Assembly (NCBI GenBank): GCA_001641225.1
Contig: LSMY01000002.1
Coordinates: 135,843-199,842, forward strand
DNA length: 64,000 bases
Source: Mycoplasma sp. Bg2
Lineage (GTDB): Bacteria > Bacillota_I > Bacilli_A > Mycoplasmatales > Hepatoplasmataceae
Direction: 5' to 3'
Every line of letters starts with the position of its first letter. Position 1 is the first letter of the stretch. Under the pieces are notes generated by a model. The model saw only the letters and a program-made list of their open reading frames with translations, made no database searches and was not told the origin of the DNA. Positions 62,102 to 64,000 of this stretch are shown here, one piece after another. A program made the translations under genes and the position numbers.

Positions 62102-63454
62102 TTATTTAGCTTTTAATGCAACCTCATTAATGTAATTAAATGGCGAATTAAAGTGTGGTAAAAAGAATAAATCCATGAATTTTAATTCATCAATTTTAAC
62201 TTTTTTAGCTATTGCTAGAGAAAACATATGAATTCCCATAGAAATATCATAAGTAGAAGCCATTTGTGCTCCAAGAATTACTCTAGTTTCTGTATTATAA
62301 ATAACTTTTATTTGGACATTATGATCATCATTCATAAATCCTAATTTTTGTGGACCTTCAGTATATGATGATGAAACACTTATTCCAAGTGCTTCTGCAG
62401 CTGATTCATTTAATCCAGTTGAAACCATATTATATCCAGCAATACAAATTGCATTTGAACCTTCAACATGGTCAAAAGCAGCACTAGTATCTCCAATAAT
62501 ATTGTAACCAGCAACCATTCCAGATCTTACTGCATTTGAAGCAAGTTCAATATTTTCAGTTTTTCCTGAAGCAGAATTTTTGACAGTTGCACAATCACCA
62601 ACAGCATAAACATCTGGAATTGATGTTTGTTGGTGTTCATTTACTTTAATTGCTCCATTTGCAAGGATTTCTAACCCACTATCTTTTAACCAGCTAGTAT
62701 TTGGTCTTGCTCCAATGCAAAAAATACCAAAATCAACATCAATTTCTTTTTTATCTGTTTTAAGTCCTGTTAATAATCTATTTTCACCAAGAATTTTTTC
62801 AACTCTTTGGTTAAGTTCTAAAATAACACCTTCATTTACTAAAATATCAGTCATTTTAGTAGTAAATTCAGGATCATAATATTTTTCTAAAATTCTTGAA
62901 GCAGAATCTACTAAAACTACTTCTTTTCCATAGCTTAAAGCAGCTTCTACTAGTTCAATTCCAATATAACCTGCCCCAATTATTGCCACTTTGTCATTTC
63001 CATCTTCATTAAAAAGCTCAATGATTCTTTGTCCATTTTGATAAGTTTTTACATTCATGGCATTATCTCAGTCTTTTGTACTTGTTCCTCCAAATGATGG
63101 TGAAATTGGTAATGAACCACATGATAAAACCAATTTATCATAACTTTGTTCAAATTCTTTTTTAGTTTTAAGGTCTTGTACTTTTACAGTTTTTTTAGTA
63201 AAATCAATACTTTTTACTTCATGTTCCATCTTAATATCAATTCCTTTTGATCTTAAAATTTCTGGTGATGAATAAAAAAGTGATTGTGGGTCAGCAATCT
63301 TTCCGCCCACTCAAAGAGCAATTCCGCAACCTAAAAATGAGCAATTTGAATTGCTATCAAAGGCAAAAATTTCAAAATCATCAGAATTATCAGCAATTGT
63401 ATTTAAAACTGCTGTTCCGGCATGATTTGCTCCAATAACTACAACTTTTTGCAT
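62102..63454 (-). CDS. nox: NADH oxidase (water-forming type, CoA-disulfide reductase family)
   Basis: 450 residues. Reoxidises NADH with O2. FAD motif VVVIGANHAGTAV (His11), redox Cys43 in SNCSFLGCGIALW, NAD motif VAIIGAGYIGIELVEAA, VYAVGDCATVKN, and a C-terminal dimer domain MGIHMFSLAIAKK. Cys43 in this setting fits water-forming Nox rather than CoA-disulfide reductase. It is monocistronic, lying after the rRNA terminator. Confidence 0.94.
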
Positions 63455-63569
63455 ATTTTCCTCCTATATTTATTATTTTTATTATGTTTTTAAAATATCT
63501 TCTATATTTTTAATTATACAATTTATTTAACTAATAATTTTAAGCATAAATCAACTTTATTTAAATAAA

Positions 63570-63601
63570 AAAAGCACTAAATTTAAAAATTTAGTGCTTT
63601 T
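63570..63601 (-). terminator. rRNA operon terminator
   Basis: AAAAGCACTAAATTT and AAATTTAGTGCTTTT form a 15-bp stem around AA, 22 bases past the 5S rRNA 3' end on the minus strand. Confidence 0.92.
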
Positions 63602-63623
63602 ATCTCGTCTAAGATAATAAAAA

Positions 63624-63732
63624 AAGTTGGCAGTGACCTATTCTTGCATTGCTACTACCTTCGGCGCTATAGAGCTTAACTTCTGAGTTCGGAATGGGAT
63701 CAGGTGTACCCTCTATGCTATCGCCACCAACA
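63624..63732 (-). rRNA. rrf: 5S ribosomal RNA
   Basis: On the minus strand: GTTGGTGGCGATAGCATAGA at the 5' end, the conserved CACCTGATCCCATTCCGAAC loop, CTCAGAAGTTAAGC, and a 3' end CACTGCCAAC complementary to the 5' end. Length about 109 bases, slightly short as usual in mollicutes. The ends are estimated to within a few bases. Confidence 0.95.
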
Positions 63733-63867
63733 ATAATAATTACAATTTTTTCTCTTTTATAATTATTTTTGTTGGTGTCGATTCACTATCAACTTTTTAT
63801 TGAAATATTTATCTTGTAATAAATTCTTTCAAAACTGTATACATCAACTAAAATCAAATTAGAATAT

Positions 63868-64000
63868 CAATTCTTTTATAAGTCCTCGTTCTATTAGTAC
63901 TGGTCAGCTCAACATATCGCTATGCTTACACATCCAGCCTATCAACCTCATAGTCTATAAGGGAACTTACCTAACAAGTAGTGGGAAAATTAATCTTGAA
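63868..64000 (-). rRNA. rrl: 23S ribosomal RNA, 3' end (partial)
   Basis: On the minus strand the sequence carries the universal 3'-terminal region of 23S rRNA (GGTTGATAGGCTGGATGTGT, TGAGCTGACCAGTACTAATA, GAACGAGGACTT). The 5' part continues beyond the window. The 23S-5S spacer is about 135 bases and contains no tRNA. The 3' end is approximate. Confidence 0.93.

Noticed and set aside
63733..63867. Possible tRNA in the 23S-5S spacer
   Set aside because: No acceptor stem, T-loop or cloverleaf can be drawn; only AT-rich spacer and processing-like sequence is present.

Overview
This window is from an AT-rich mollicute that reads UGA as tryptophan. Nearly every gene is interrupted by in-frame TGA at positions where its family has Trp, for example in the GH1, PTS, GlyRS, AlaS, DnaG and sigma-factor genes. 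All coordinates below assume code 4, with only TAA and TAG as stops. The gene set (several PTS systems, PDH-Pta-AckA acetate fermentation, NADH oxidase, lipoate, nicotinamide and thiamine handling, no cell-wall genes) points to a fermentative Mycoplasmatales/Entomoplasmatales-type organism, plausibly living on plant- or alga-derived glycosides. The species cannot be named from the sequence alone.

Layout. Bases 1-2939 (+) hold the end of a GH1 6-phospho-beta-glucosidase and a cellobiose-type PTS permease. Bases 3003-4851 (-) hold a membrane protein and a protein with a winged-helix-like C-terminus, both unrecognised. Bases 4899-7612 (-) hold nfo, a DEAD-box helicase and a Nif3-like protein. 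Bases 7726-22222 (-) are a glycoside island. It has a GH38 alpha-mannosidase with a fructose-type PTS and a ROK kinase (probable mannosylglycerate use), two paralogous GH1 enzymes, a complete cellobiose-type PTS, and three small unknown genes. The two GH1 genes share an identical 36-bp upstream element next to a long homopolymer. Bases 22389-31573 (-) are housekeeping: trmK, rpoD, dnaG, glyS, recO, era, cdd, dgkA, ybeY, yebC. Bases 31620-37248 hold a DUF192-like gene, a degenerate NadE paralogue, a DHFR-family gene inside long terminal inverted repeats, a YfcC-type transporter, thioredoxin and a normal NadE. Bases 37297-41372 (-) hold rpmA, prp and a fused rplU, then greA and udk. Bases 41374-54159 (-, except tmcAL) hold ruvX, alaS, an HAD hydrolase, mnmA, gatCAB, pnuC and lplA. 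Bases 54159-61447 (-) are one pyruvate-to-acetate operon (ackA, pta, E2, E3, fused E1). thiN (+), nox (-), 5S rRNA and the 3' end of 23S rRNA (-) close the window.

How it fits together. PTS permeases bring in phosphorylated disaccharides, and GH1 and GH38 enzymes split them to hexose-6-phosphates for glycolysis. Pyruvate then goes through the dehydrogenase complex, Pta and AckA to acetate and ATP. LplA supplies lipoate, ThiN makes TPP, and PnuC with NadE serves NAD synthesis. Nox reoxidises NADH.

The most unusual features are: long cytoplasmic coiled-coil tails on three PTS permeases from two families, together with large inserted loops; ribosomal protein L21 fused to a KKPV-repeat linker and a helix-hairpin-helix-like domain that also occurs in a membrane-anchored protein nearby; a NadE paralogue with a changed P-loop; a DHFR gene between ~87-bp inverted repeats; an in-frame membrane-anchor extension on MnmA; and a fused E1alpha-E1beta subunit.
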